The notes under the pieces: generated by a model | The model's input: only the letters and a program-made list of their open reading frames with translations | The model's database searches: none | Told to the model about the DNA's origin: nothing | Position numbers and translations under genes: made by a program | Assembly (NCBI RefSeq): GCF_023091745.1 | Contig: NC_068910.1 | Span: forward strand, 183,389,170-183,453,169 | DNA from: Budorcas taxicolor | Taxonomy: Eukaryota; Chordata; Mammalia; Artiodactyla; Bovidae | Reading direction: 5' to 3' | DNA: 64,000 nt | Shown: positions 32,291-45,146 of the stretch, one piece after another | How positions within the stretch are numbered: position 1 is the first letter of the stretch | Layout of the letters: every line of letters begins with the position of its first letter

Positions 32291-33148
32291 TTGTCAGAAA
32301 GTGTGAAGGGTCTGAGATGTTATCCTACCTACAAGATAAAAGATTATCCAGCTACAGTTTCATAGATGCTGATGGAAGATAAACTCCTTGATCAGAATCA
32401 AAGGACCTTATTATGCAAGCACAGCAGGCAGCATAAGCTTTATGTTTGTTTCATTTCTTTTACTCTGCAGTTCTATGAGCCCCGGTGGCTGTTGGATCCA
32501 CAGGTCTGTGCCACAATTGAGGTATACAAAATTTAGGAAACTCTCAATCTTATGAGGGAACCACTGGCAAATCTGCCTAGCTTTTGCCCCAGAGGACACA
32601 TTAGCATTAATATCCTGAATTGCAAGCAGAACTCTCATTTGCCCTAGAGGGAGATGTCATTCTGTCTCTTAAGCTGTTTGCTATACAAACATCTTTGAAA
32701 GATAGTCCAAAGTAAAAGCTGTTTCAGTACATGCAGAAATAGAGGGATCCATGAAGACTTGTCTCTCGACAATTCCTGTATACACTCTTGACTTCTGCTG
32801 AATTTTTCCATGAGTATGCTACTCTGTTCGTCACTCTTATTAATTTGATTGACAGGGGCTGGGACCCAATCCATTCAGTTTGCCTAATGTGCCATTTAAT
32901 TAAGGTTAATTTCAATGGGACTCCCAGTAATATGATGAAACCAGTCAATTGACCTCAGCCATGCCTCCCTAGGGTAACAGGCCTAACAAGCTGAAGAAAT
33001 TCCATAAACTATCAGTGTCTGTTTTAGAAAGTCAGGTAGCTTTCTTAAATTTCAGTATTGACTGTTCCACTGAGACAATAGTACAGTTACAACAGGAAAT
33101 ATTAGCTATTGTGTAAATTCCACCATTGGCTCCAAGAAGGGAGTCTGC
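32291..33148. other. Unassigned diverged sequence, possibly an old retroelement
   Basis: About 860 bases between an L1M and a Bov-tA. Several open frames of 70-76 codons lie on the minus strand, none recognised. The style (GGCTGGGACCCAATCCATTC, GGTAACAGGCCTAACAAGC) suggests an old retroelement, but I cannot name a family. Confidence 0.3.
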
Positions 33149-33149
33149 A

Positions 33150-33350
33150 TGTGTGTGTTGCTTCAGTCATGTCCAACTCTTGTGACCCCATGGAGCCTGC
33201 CAGGCTCCTCTGTCCATGAAATTCTCCAGGCAGGAATACTGGAGTTGGTTGCCATTTCCTTCCCCAGGGGATCTTCCTGACCAGGGATTGAACCTGTGTC
33301 TCCTGCACCGCAGACAGACTCTTTACTGACTGAGCCACCAGGGAAGGCCA
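33150..33350 (-). repeat. Bov-tA SINE
   Basis: Reverse SINE from GTGTGTTGCTTCAGTCATGTC to GAGCCACCAGGGAAGGCC. Confidence 0.92.
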
Positions 33351-33582
33351 TGCCTCAAATAGATCCAGGTTAGCATCTTAATGGATTGACAGTGCTGATG
33401 GCAAGATAATTTCTTCTTCCCCCCAAATCTAACAGATCTTCAGAATGAATCTCAGTGGCCCAACTTGGTACATCTCTATCCTTGAAGCAATTCTGTGGTC
33501 AGGATGATGCAATGTGCTAAGTCATTTGATCACCTCCAGAACCTTAGAATAAAGCCCAATTAAAATGTTTATAAAACTATGA

Positions 33583-33601
33583 CTGCTGCTGCTGCTGCTG
33601 C
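33583..33601 (+). repeat. (CTG)6 triplet repeat
   Basis: Six CTG units in otherwise non-repetitive intergenic DNA (33351-34612), in which I recognise nothing else. Confidence 0.9.
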
Positions 33602-34612
33602 CTTTTCCAGGATGGATCTTGAGCAGTTGTCATTTGTGTTTGTCACCAGATCCCATATCAAGTCAAAGTCATAGGTCAGTGCCTAGCTACGAAAGAGGAC
33701 TGGGTGAGTGGAAGTCTGCCTTTTAACTTTGATAGTGGGAAAGATCTCTGCCTCCCTCGGCTTCTTAGCTAGAGTTGCCTCCAAACTTAGAGGTTTGGAT
33801 CTGGATGGCTAAAAAAGAATGACACAATCATTTGTGGATGACTTGTACTTGGGATGATAAACATACTAGAGAATTTATTTCAACTGATGCTTTGTGAATC
33901 CAAGTGGAGGGCAGTTAGGATTTTCAGTTAGTAATTAAAATTTGTTTTTGTTAGTTGTAATAACTTTCAGAGATACTAAAATTCCTGCTTCCTGTCTCAT
34001 GTTTATATATTTAAATTCTTTTTTATACACAGTTTTGGTGATGAATAAGCCAAGAGACACCTTTGTGTCTGTCTGTGTTTCATCTAACAGCATGAGATTT
34101 TGGAGATTCTGTTAACTGCCCTGTGGAGTTATGATTCATCCTATGTGAGGTCTTGCTTTCTGGAGAATGACTTCCCCAAGCATACCCCTTGGTGTTAAAT
34201 AGGGAAGGGCTCTAAGGTTAAATGTGTTTGCTTTAAACTAAAATAAACAAACTCTTTTAGTGTAGGGCTTTTTAGAGTTTTTAACATGTATCGTAAGTCA
34301 TCAAAAAGGGACTCACATGCAGCATTTCCCAAAATTATCTCACAGTAGAGTGCCAGGTTGGTTCAGTCCAGCTAAGTTAGAAGATTTAGGACGATTGCCA
34401 CATTCCATTGTGTTTGGATGTGGAACATTTTCCTCAAAAGCATCACTTAGGACCAGTGGTTTAGGGAACACAGTTTGGGAAACTCCAGACTAAGTTCACA
34501 AATAGAATCACATTAACTCATGGATTCATGGTCTGTTTTTGTTCAAGGCTAAAAATTTTATTGTGACTTCAGTGTTAAGGTCACTGGCTAAGCGTTATTA
34601 GTGTAATTACAA

Positions 34613-34820
34613 AATTCCGTGGTTGCTCAGTGGTAAAGAATTTGGCTACAATACAGGAGCTGTGGGTTCAATTCATGGCTCAGGAAGATCCCCTGGAGAA
34701 GGAAATGGCAATCCGCTTCAGTATTCTCGCTTGGGAAATCCCGTGGACTAAGAAGCCTGGAGGGTTATAGTCCATGGGGTTGCAAAGAGTTGGACACAAC
34801 CTAGCGACTAAACAATGACA
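34613..34820 (+). repeat. Bov-tA SINE, diverged
   Basis: Sense SINE: TTCCGTGGTTGCTCAGTGGT head, GGTTCAATTCATGG B-box region, BovA body to ACACAACCTAGCGACTAAAC. Confidence 0.88.
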
Positions 34821-34921
34821 AGTATGTATTTAGAAGAGTGTTTACAGCTATGTTTTGAACACCCACCTTCGATCATAAGTTATATTCTTTACATGGAAGT
34901 TTTAAGTGTCAGTGAATATAT

Positions 34922-34925
<4 letters not shown>

Positions 34926-34974
<49 letters not shown>
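34926..34974 (+). repeat. (AT)24 microsatellite
   Basis: About 24 uninterrupted TA units between ACAAATATA and TATACATTTG. Confidence 0.95.
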
Positions 34975-34977
<3 letters not shown>

Positions 34978-35156
34978 TTGATTGTATACTTTCATATTGA
35001 AGTATAACTGATTTTGGAGCTATATAAAACTTCAGTTAAGGAGAGATAGGTCCAAGAAGAAGAGAGATGGACCTACACTCTCTAGGTTTCTGAACAGTAC
35101 CTTGCCTCGAGGATGACATTGTCATGGATGTTAGGCTCACCCAGGTTTCACAAGGC

Positions 35157-35370
35157 AGGCTTCCCAGGTGGCTCAGTTGTAAAGAATCCACCTGCCAGTG
35201 TAAGAGGCACAGGTTTGATCCTTGGGTTGGGAAGATGCCCTCAAGAAGGGAATGGCAACCCACTCCAGTATTCTTGCCTAGGAAATCCCATGGACAGAGG
35301 AGCCTGGCAGGCCCACAGTTTATGGGGGTTGCAAAGAGTCTGATACAACTGAGCGACTAAACAACAACAA
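35157..35370 (+). repeat. Bov-tA SINE
   Basis: Sense SINE: GGCTTCCCAGGTGGCTCAGT, GGTTTGATCCTTGG, body to GAGCGACTAAACAACAACAACA. Confidence 0.93.
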
Positions 35371-35981
35371 CAAGGTTTTACAATTGGGTCAGTTGATTAT
35401 TCTGGGCAAACCATTGTCTCAACTTGAGTGCTACCTCAAACTGATGGGTGAGGATTAAATAGAGGACTTTTCACTGTTAAAGGACCAGATGATATAAGGG
35501 AAGAGAGAGAAATCAGGGAATGTGCAATTTCTGTTAAATCAGAGGAAACAATTCTAATGACTTGGAGGAGTACAAGTACTTTTGTACATTTATTTGTGTT
35601 TATTGGATACTGAATATGAGAATTTTTATATAAAAATTATTCGCTCAGAAACCCTGTATCATCATCAGCATTGCTGTCATTATCACCATATTCTGCCATC
35701 AGTTGCTAGACAATTTACTATGAAAGAGAGACATTATTGCTTCAATTCTGATATTTTAAATGTGGTGGAATTTTAGGTGATGGAAGAGGGAAGCCCTAAA
35801 TGGGAATCTAGTTTTGAAAAGAGTTAGCTTTTGTTTCTGTTTGCACCCAATCAAAATAGTCAATTCAGTGAGAATTCTGTCTTAAATGATCTGTCCAGTT
35901 GTTTGAGTCAGCCAAAATTTCCCTGTAATTTGAGGAGTATAACTGATTGATGACAGTCTGCAGTATTGCTCCAAGGAGGGT

Positions 35982-36615
35982 TCAGTTCAGTACATTTCAG
36001 TTAAGTCACTCAGTCATGCTTGACTCTTTGAGACCCCATGAATCGCAGCATGCCATGCGTCCCTGTCCATCACCAACTCCCAGAGTTCACTCAGACTCAT
36101 GTCCATTGAGTTAGTGATGCCATCCAGCCATCTCATCCCCTGTCGTCCCCTTCTCCTCCTGCCTCCAATCCTTCCCAGCATCAGTCTTTTCCAATGAGTC
36201 AACTCTTCGCATGAGGTGACCAAAGTACTGGAGTTTCAGCTTCAGCATCATTACCTCCGAAGAAATCCCAGGGCTGATCTCCTTCAGAATGGACTTGTTG
36301 GATCTCCTTGCAGTCCAAGAGACTGTCAAGAGTCTTCTCCAACACCACAGTTCAAAAGCATCAGTTCTTCAGCGCTCAGCTTTCTTTACAACCCAACTCT
36401 CACATCCATACATGACCACTGGAAAAACCATAGCCTTGACTAGACGGACCTTTGTTGGCAAAGTAATGTCTCTGCTTTTGAATATGCTATCTAGGTTGGT
36501 CATAACTTTTCTTCCAAGGAGTAAGCGTCTTTTAATTTCATGGCTGCAATCACCATCTGCAGTGATTTTGGAGCCCCCCAAAATAAAGTCTGACACTGTC
36601 TCCACTGTTTCCCCA
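35982..36615 (-). repeat. BovB LINE, 5' truncated, with 12-bp target-site duplication
   Basis: Reverse BovB from TTCAGTTCAGTACATTTCAG to ACTGTCTCCACTGTTTCCCCA. TCCAAGGAGGGT at 35970-35981 and again at 36616-36627 marks both ends. The ORF remnant (36369-36620, minus) is BovB. Confidence 0.94.
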
Positions 36616-36627
36616 TCCAAGGAGGGT

Positions 36628-38115
36628 AAAACCTGAAAATGTTATCCAGGTGTACCAACGGCCTGTTAACTTTGTGTAATTATATTTAATGGTCAAATAG
36701 ACTGCTTTTTTATGGATATGAAAAGGGAGGCCAGTAAACATTTGCTCAGAGGCTTTTCTTTCTGGCATCTACTGCTGTTGGTGTATTTATCTATGTATTT
36801 AAACATGTTCATCATTGTGAATGAGCATAGTCTGCATATCTCTGATGTGAGTGTTGTTTGTTACTGAATTGCAGACCAGTATTTTTGAAAGCTGGGAGAT
36901 AAACAGGACAACTTCATCCCATAAATCTTACCACCTGACTCATCAAATTAAAGTTCCTATTGAAACAAGGAAAACATCTTTAATCATGAAAATATTTGGA
37001 AACTGCAAGCATATCTCTATTTGGAATTTGGGAGATAATTAAAATGGACAAGTTATGATTGATTAGCTCATGAAGAATGGGTTTGTTAAAAGGCAGTTGG
37101 TTCTCTTTTTATCCTATGTCAACACCCCATCAACAGGAATTAAGAAAACAGCAAAACTGGGTTCTAGCTCCTTGCTGAGGGCAATTAATCAGAAGAGTGG
37201 GGAGATAAATTGGAATGATGCCAAAGAAATCAACCTGTTTTTCCATCTACCTTTATCTTTGTTAATTCTTATAGACCACCTTAATATTTTGATCTTTGAT
37301 TTGTGTATTTGTCGATAGATTTTAGGGAAAATTCTCAGGTATTTTGAATTTTTACATTAATTAATAATTTTTGCATTTTCATATTAATAGGTTTACTTTA
37401 CAGGAAACAAACTTGTAATGTGTACAATTATTCCTTTAATTCAAATACGAGAAATATTTGTTTTATTCTAGTTTTTAAAGTAGTGGAGAGCTATTTTTAT
37501 CTTGAAATGCTGTAACAGAACATTAAGACTCCTTAAAACCTTTGGAGGAAAGGCCAGGGTTTTAGTAAATAAATGTTAATAATATGAAATGCCATATGGG
37601 TAGAAAAATAAAAGCATAAAATCAATTCTAAAAAGAAAATGTCAATATCCTCTGACAACCTGTTTACTTGTTACCTGATATGAATCTTCAAAAAGGTTTG
37701 TGTTCTACTTTGTATGGCTCCAGTTCAATTTCAATTTATTTTTAAAATTAGTTTGGAAGGGCAGCCACCAGGCACACAGATAATACAGCCGATGCTGTCA
37801 TTTGGCAATGTGGTTCTGACTACCAGGTTGGTTTTTCCTGCTCCCAGATTCTCAGTCATTGAGACTCTTGTGTTTCTTTTATATTACTATGAGGTAATTT
37901 TATAAGCAAATCCTATGCCAACCACTCAGGTTGACACTTGAGAGAAAAAGTTAACAACAGATTCTCCTGTAGTCATTTGAGAAAGTCAACATTTGAGTTC
38001 TCAAAAAGATGATCAGTCCGGTGAATGTTAGTACTTGGATTTTCACCCTTCAGGAATGTGTATATTTTAATATTGGCTTATTTTCTAGCCCCTTTGGAGG
38101 ACTAGGTATTATATT
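36628..38115. other. Intergenic DNA, no recognised element
   Basis: AT-rich sequence upstream of CPB1, without exon, RNA gene or young repeat that I recognise. Confidence 0.4.
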
Positions 38116-38117
38116 GC

Positions 38118-38708
38118 CATACTTTTTAAAAATCTTTTTTTTCACTTTTTAAAATTTCTAATGGAGGATAATTGTTTTACAATGTTTTACATTATTTTAC
38201 AATGTTGCGCTGGTTTCTTCCATACAACAACATGAATCAGCCTTAAGAATACATGTCTCCTCCCTCTTGAACCTCTCTTCTTGAACCTCCCTTTCACCCC
38301 TCTATGTTGTCACAGAGCACTGGGTTGAACTCCCTGTGTTATACAGTAACTTCCCATTTCAGTTTAGTTCAGTTCAGTCGCTCAGTCATGTCCGACTCTT
38401 TGCGACCCCATGAGTTGCAGCACACCAGGCATCCCTGTCATTAGGTGTTTTATATATGATAATGTATGTGTTTCAATGCTGCTCTTTCAATTCATACCCC
38501 CTCTCCTTCCATTACTGTGTCCGCAAGTCTGTTCTCTATGTCTGCATCTCTAGTCCTGCCCTGCAAATTGGTTCATTAGTACCATTTTTCTAGATTCTAT
38601 ATGTACGCATTAATATGTGATATTTGTTTTTCTCTTTCTGACTTACTTCACTGTATAACAGGCTCTAGGTTCATCCACCTCACTTAGAGCCAACTCAAAC
38701 TCATTCCT
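38118..38708 (-). repeat. L1 3' end with a BovB sliver inserted
   Basis: Antisense L1 3' UTR (TTTTACAATGTTGCGCTGGTTTC, CTCCCTGTGTTATACAGTAACTTCC, TTACTTCACTGTATAACAGGCTC) interrupted at 38357-38437 by a BovB 3' terminus of only about 80 bases (TTCAGTTTAGTTCAGTTCAGTCGCTC ... CATCCCTGTC). Confidence 0.85.
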
Positions 38709-40770
38709 TTCTATATTACCATACTTTTAAATAATAAAATTCTTCCAAAGAACTCTGAGAATAATTATAAATAGCTAAATTGACACCTTTGTTGAGATTT
38801 AAAAGAAGATTCCAGAATCTTTGATTGTTTAGTTTTTTTTTTTTTTTAAGCTCAGAGTGTTTTGGTCTCCAAATGCAAGCAGGGGTGAACTGGCTTCACA
38901 ATTAATGACATAATTTTGCAGCACTGCATGCTGCTCCCCAACATTGATCTGACTGGGAGGCAAGTCTGTTAAACATGATGTCAGCAGGAATTATTTTGAC
39001 AGCTGCCAGAAGCAGTAACATAAGACTCAGGAGGTTTTCATTTTAGAGTGTGGTGGTGTAGAATATTGGTCTGGTATATACATACTAATGGACAATCCAG
39101 GGCAGTAGCACAGTATTTAAGAGAAGAATCTATGAGGAAAAGTGATCACATTAATGGAGCACTGGGAGCTAAGGCTGAAACACACAAAAATATCCTCTTT
39201 AATGTCAAATTAGAACAATAGAATCCAAGCACATTCTTCCTTTTGATGGTCTCTGGTATTGCTTTACTGGCATGAAAAGTGATTCCAAACCGTATGAAAT
39301 GCCATCTCTGATACACGGAGTATTGGCTGTTGACAGGTCCCTCTTAATCTGAAGAGAGTGCTTCTGTGGATGGGCTGCAGTTTTCATTCTGAGGATTGAT
39401 GATCCAACATCAGATTACATGATAAACTTGCTCAAAGCATGGTCTTGTGTTTTCTGACAGTGTTGGATAAACATTCAGTGCCTGCATTTCAGAGTGGTAA
39501 CACAAGGATGAATCAAATAGCAAATTAAATTTAGGTATGCCATCTGCTGCCTTTATTTTATGAATTCCAGCCCATAGGACATTGACTGGGCATGAATGTA
39601 TAAGCCATTGTCTTTTATTGTTGGACTTACCACAAACATTGGACAAATGTTCATCCATGCTGTCGGTCTTCCTAGAAAGAGGAAGATTCAGCAAAAATGA
39701 ATTGTTTTCAGTTGTTTGTTTTAATAAAAATAACCCTCAACAGAAGAAAAAACAGCATGTACTCATTTCTCCAACTGCAACATCTCAGCAGGCTTTAGGA
39801 ACTCATCCACAAGGGGTAAATTGTTTAATGCGTAATTGTAAGCAGAACTGTAAAAAGCCATATTAGGCTTTCATGATTTTATTCTCTTCTTCTGGTGAAA
39901 GATCATTACTTCTCCCTGGGCTCCCAATGGTTAAGCCTCTTATAACGTTTCCATTTCCAAGAAAGTTCTTGATTTCTTCTGCTGGTGAGTCTTACGCCGT
40001 GTCTTTCCTTCACCATGGTTTCTTTAAGAAATGATGTTTTTCCAAATGTTTTTGAGGAAATTTTCTTATCTCTTTTCAAACCCTAAATTTGAAAAAGTCT
40101 CCATTTTGGAAGGACAACAGGTATATTATCTTTGAGCAGTTTAATATAAAGTAGGAATTTATAGACCTGAAATTACAGTTTGGTGCTATCATTCTTTTAA
40201 TACCTGCTTCCTGTTCTTTAGCAGCATTTGCTCATATGCAGTGGTTACCAGGATGAGTAAGAACTGCTTTTCAAGGACTTTTGTAGATTTTTAGCTCACA
40301 CATAAAATGAGTTCTCTGTTTCTGAGGCTAATAAAAGTCTTAATGATATGTGCATCCAACAGATGGGACAGAGGACTGTTTTGGCAGTGGGCAGTTGAAA
40401 TCTGCCCTCGGTTGTTTATATAAGACTCTTGCTAAAGTCAATAAAAGGTAATTTTCACGCACAATTTAGTCCAGAGTATAAAATATGGGAAAGAGTGGCT
40501 GGTTTAAGTCCAATGGGCATAAGGGTAGCAGTTGGTAAAAGTTTTGTTTGATGGCAAATTGTAACCGACTGACAAGTTGATCAAGAGTGATCCAGGACCA
40601 AGTGACACATGGTGGACAACAGCAGGGCTTCAGGTGCTGAGAGAAGGGCATAGTTGAAGTAATTATTCCCTAACATTTTTTGGCAAAAGACTAGATGATT
40701 TTTTTTTTTGGTGATGATTTTTAAAAAGCTCTCTCTTCTTCTCTTTTTTTCTGTTTCCAGTCTTTCTTTT
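38709..40770. other. Intergenic DNA, no recognised element
   Basis: Mostly unique-looking sequence with T-runs near 38835-38848 and 40700. Open frames up to 94 codons (39410-39694 minus and 39582-39866 plus) overlap each other and resemble nothing known. Confidence 0.35.
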
Positions 40771-40774
40771 CTAA

Positions 40775-40988
40775 AAAAATCTAATTTTTATTTCAGTGTA
40801 ATTTCTTTACAATGTTGCATTAGTTTCTACTGTACAGCAAAGTGAATCAGCTCTGTCACCGACCCACATTTTTTTCTTGGCCGCCCCATGCAACATGCAG
40901 GATCTTAGTTCCCTGGCCAGGGATGAGACCTGTGTGCCCTTCATTGGGAGTGCAGAGTCTTAACTACTGGAATTCCAAGGAAGCCCTC
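40775..40988 (-). repeat. L1 3' fragment joined to a CHR-type SINE
   Basis: 40775-40860 is a short antisense L1 3' UTR piece (TTTCTTTACAATGTTGCATTAG). 40866-40988 is a reverse CHR-type SINE (GGATCTTAGTTCCCTGGCCAG ... GGAATTCCAAGGAAGCCC). Confidence 0.75.
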
Positions 40989-41523
40989 ATACCCATTTTA
41001 AAACTCATTCTTTTCCTCATTTCAGATTAGCCTTTTGTCCATCAAATGAAAATTTTACAAAAATTGATCCCTCATGAGATTACCTTAATGGTATCAAGCA
41101 GATTCAGAATATAGTGTCCATTCCTGCCATGCAGGGTCTGGTGTGTGGCTCAAATCTGGTGATGTGAAAGAGTGACTCCATATATTCATCTTGGTTATGG
41201 GAGGGGATGTTATGTTTAATGTAGATAAGACTTTAAAGGGGCTGAGAAAGAGTCTAGAGACAGGTTCACAAGTGAAAATTATGGAAGCTGTCAGGACTTT
41301 ATTCTTTCATGCACTTATTAAATGAATTGTTAATGATTTATGCATAGCTTAATAGCTTCATGGATTCTGGGAATTAAAAAAAAGCAATGTTTTTGGCATG
41401 TATTATTTTATCTGATGTCAGTGATCTCTGAATATGGTTTAAATGTATGCATGGTATGTATACTGAGCAGTTTTATATTTTAGCTCATATTATTGTTCAA
41501 TCTTTAAAGGCAGGTACTGGAAC

Positions 41524-41738
41524 TCTGGCTTTCCCAATGGCTCAGCAGGTAAAGAATCTGCCTGCAATGCAGGAAACACATGAGGTGTGGGATTGATCCC
41601 TGGGTTGGGAAGAACCCCTGGAGGAGGAAATGACAACCCACTCTAGTATTCTTGCCTGCAGAATCCCATGGACAGAGGAGCATGGTGGGCTACATACAGT
41701 CCATTAGTTGCAAAGGGTTGGACATGACTAACACATAC
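41524..41738 (+). repeat. Bov-tA SINE
   Basis: Sense SINE: TGGCTTTCCCAATGGCTCAG, GATTGATCCCTGGGTTGG, body to GTTGGACATGACTAACACA. Confidence 0.92.
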
Positions 41739-41849
41739 TGTAGTCTACACATCAAAAATACATGACAAATGAGAACTGAGCATAGAGTCATAGTATTTTG
41801 TTGGACTATTGCAAGGTTTCTTAATCTTAGCATTACTGACATTTTGATT

Positions 41850-43937
41850 CAGTTCAGTTCAGTCACTCAGTCGTGTCCGACTCTTTGCGACCCCATGAAC
41901 TGCAGCACGCCAGGCCTCCCTGTCCATCACTATCTCCCGGAGTTCACTCAAACTCACATCCATCGAGTTGGTGATGCCATCCAGCCATCTCATCCTCTGT
42001 AGTCCCCTTCTCCTCCTACCCCCAATCCCTCCCAGCATCAGAGTCTTTCCAATGAGTCAACTCTTCTCATGAGGTGGCCAAAGTACTGGAGTTTCAGCTT
42101 TAGCATCATTCCTTCCAAAGAACACCCAGGACTGATCTCCTTTAGGATGGACTGGTTGGATCTTCTTGCAATCCAAGGGACTCTCAAGAGTCTTCTCCAA
42201 CACCACAGTTCAAAAGCATCAATTCTTCGGCGCTCAGCTTTCTTCACAGTCCAACTCTCACATCCATACATGACCACTGGAAAAACCATAGCCTTGACAA
42301 GACGGACCTTTGTTGGCAAAGTAATGTCTCTGCTTTTTAATATGCTATCTAGGTTGGTCATAACTTTCCTTCCAAGGAGTAGTTCAGTTCAGTTCAGTGG
42401 CTCAGTCATGTCCAACTCTTTGTGACCCGATGAATCGCAGCATGCCAGGCCTCCCAGTCCATGACCATCTCCCGGAGTTCACTCAGACTCACGTCCATCG
42501 AGTCCGTGATGCCATCCAGCCATCTCATCCTCAGTCGTCCCCTTCTCCTCCTGCCCCCAATCCCTTCCAGCATCAGAGTCTTTTCCAATGAGTCAACTCT
42601 TTGTATGAGGTGGCCAAAGTACTGGAGCTTCAGCTTTAGTATCATTCCTTCCAAGGAAATCCCAGGGCTGATCTCCTTCAGAATGGACTGGTTGGATCTC
42701 CTTGCAGTCCAAGGGACTCTCAAGAGTCTTCTCCAACATCACAGTTCAAAAGCATCAATTCTTTGGCTCTCAGCCTTCTTCACAGTCCAACTCTCACATC
42801 CATACATGACCACAGGAAAAACCATAGCCTTGACTAGATGGACCTTAGTCGGCAAAGTAATGTTTCTGCTTTTGAATATACTATCTAGGTTGATCATAGC
42901 TTTCCTTCCAAGGAGTAAGCGTCTTTTAATTTCATGGCTGCAGTCACCATCTGTAGTGATTTTGGAGCCCCCCAAAAATAAAGTCTGACACTGTTTCTAC
43001 TGTTTCCCCATCTATTTCCCATGAAGTGATGGGACTGGATGCCATGATCTTCGTTTTCTGAATGTTGAGCTTTAAGCCAACTTTTCACTCTCCTCTTTCA
43101 CTTTCATCAAGAGGCTTTTTAGCTCCTCTTCACTTTCTGCCATAAGGGTGGTATTATCTGCATATCTGAGGTTATTGATATTTCTCCGGCAATCTTGATT
43201 CCAGCTTGTGTTTCTTCCAGTCCAGCATTTCTCATGATGTACTCTGCATATAAGTTAAATAAGCAGGGTGACAATATACAGCCTTGACATACTCCTTTTC
43301 CTATTTGGAACCAGTCTGTTTTTCCATGTCCAGTTCTAACTGTTGCTTCCTGACCTGCATACAGATTTCTCAAGAGGCAGGTTAGGTGGTCTGTTATTCC
43401 CATCTCTTTCAGAATTTTCCACAGTTTATTGTGATCCACACAGTCAATGGCTTTGGCATAGTCAATAAAGCAGAAATAGATGTTTTTTTCTGGAACTCTC
43501 TTGCTTTTCCCATGATCCAGTGGATGTTGGCAATAAGCATCTTCTAATTTCATGGCTGCAATTACCATCTGCAGTGATTTTGGACCCCCCAAAATAAAAT
43601 CTGACACTGTTTCCACTGTTTCCCCATCTATTTCCCATGAAGTGATGGGACCAGATGCCATGATCTTTGTTTTCTGAATGTTGAGCTTTAAGCCAACTTT
43701 TTCACTCTCCTCTTTCACTTTCATCAAGAGGCTTTTTAGTTCTTCTTCACTTTCTGTCATAAGGGTGGTGTCATCTGCATATCTGAGGTTATTGATATTT
43801 CTCCCTGCAATCTTGATTCCAGCTTGTGCTTCTTCCAGCCCAGTGTTTCTCATGATGTACTTTGCATATAAGTTAAATAAGCAGGGTGACAATATACAGC
43901 CTTGATGTACTCCTTTTCCTATTTAGAACCAGTCTGT
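41850..43937 (-). repeat. BovB LINE (outer), split by a second BovB
   Basis: Reverse BovB with its 3' end at 41850. It breaks at 42381 (CCAAGGAGTA) and resumes at about 43534 (TAAGCATCTTCTAATTTCATG), reaching CCTATTTAGAACCAGTCTG near 43937. The consensus word AAGGAGTAAGCGTC is therefore divided by the inner element. A 257-codon minus frame (43119-43892) crosses the inner/outer junction and is a chimera of two RT-type ORF remnants. Confidence 0.9.
42382..43533 (-). repeat. BovB LINE (inner) nested in the same orientation
   Basis: Starts AGTTCAGTTCAGTTCAGTGG right inside the outer copy and runs about 1.15 kb to GTGGATGTTGGCAA. It carries the 3' part of the RT-type ORF, disrupted. Confidence 0.9.
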
Positions 43938-43965
43938 TGTTGTTGTTGTTGTTGTTTTTTTTTTG
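43934..43965 (+). repeat. (GTT)n repeat with T-run
   Basis: Seven or more TGT/GTT units followed by ten T, at the left-over 5' edge of the outer BovB. Confidence 0.88.
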
Positions 43966-44495
43966 ATTGGGGTTGTCATTCTCTGTTTGAGGACTATCCT
44001 GTGCATTTTAGTCTGTTTAGCAACATTCCTGGACTCTGCCAGTTAGATGTCAGTAGTAACCCATCCTATGCCCTCTGCATTGTGACGGCTAAAAAGGTCT
44101 TCAGATTTTGCTAAATGTCCCCATCCAGGACTAAACCTCCCCTGTTGAGAACCACTGATCCACTGATGGATGAGCTTGCTTCCAAGTCAAGCTAAGGCTT
44201 CTGAGCTTTAGTAAGACTATAGACCCAGATGAAGAGGCAAATCAGGAAGAAGGCATACGTGTAATATGTTTAGATTAGACATCAGTCATGACTTTTTGAT
44301 GGTTCCATCAGCATCTGTGAGAACTCATTCGAGCATTCAGTCACAAGACAATATCAGTGATAGTGAGATTATTACATGCCAGCCCTGGAGCACAATGCTT
44401 GCTCCAGTAGATTATTTTTCTGGAACTGAGTAGTGCAGAGAGGTTGGTGGCTTTGTAGGCAGCTGTGATTTTGTGAGGTGAAGTGAGTGGAACAA

Positions 44496-44716
44496 CTGTG
44501 CATGCATGTAAGTCGCATCAGTCGTGCCTGACTCTTTGTGACCCTCCGGACTGTAGCTCACCAGCCCCTCTCTCTCCGGGCTTCTCCAAGCAAGAATACT
44601 GCAATGGGTTGCCATACCCTCCTCTAGGGGATCTTTCAGACCGAGGGATTGAACCTGCGTCTCCCATGTCTCCTGCATTGCAGGTTCTTCTCTGCTGAGC
44701 CATCAGGGAAGCCCCA
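44496..44716 (-). repeat. Bov-tA SINE
   Basis: Reverse SINE from GCATGTAAGTCGCATCAGTCG to GAGCCATCAGGGAAGCCCC. Confidence 0.92.
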
Positions 44717-45146
44717 GAACAACTGTACCCAGGGCAAAAGAAACCTTGAAACTTGGCCTGAGAAGTGGAAGCTGAGATGTTACAAACTAGAAAGCAGCAG
44801 CAGTTGAGTACAAAGAAGGTGGCAATTACTGAGTGAGATGCTTTTCTTCACTAGAAGTACCTTGAGTTCTTTCAAGTTCCTTAGTGTTTGTTTCTTCTGA
44901 ACAAGCACTGAACAATCTGCAAGCACTTCCCATCCCCTAGCGAAACCTGAGTTCCCTGGCACAGTCCAGCTGGGCCTGGAGCCCATGACCACAGTAAATG
45001 GACTGATGCTTTCTCACTGTTCCCCACATTTCTTGGGCTTAATTTCTTCTGCCCTTTCCAAGTGAAGACAGGCTGGGGCAGGGGAAGCTAGGAGCTGAGT
45101 ACTTCTAACTTCTTTCTGTTTTGGTTATGATACTACCTCCGCAAGA

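Noticed and set aside
43119..43892. 257-codon open frame resembling reverse transcriptase
   Set aside because: Chimera of two nested dead BovB copies. The duplicated RT text shows that it is not a functional protein.
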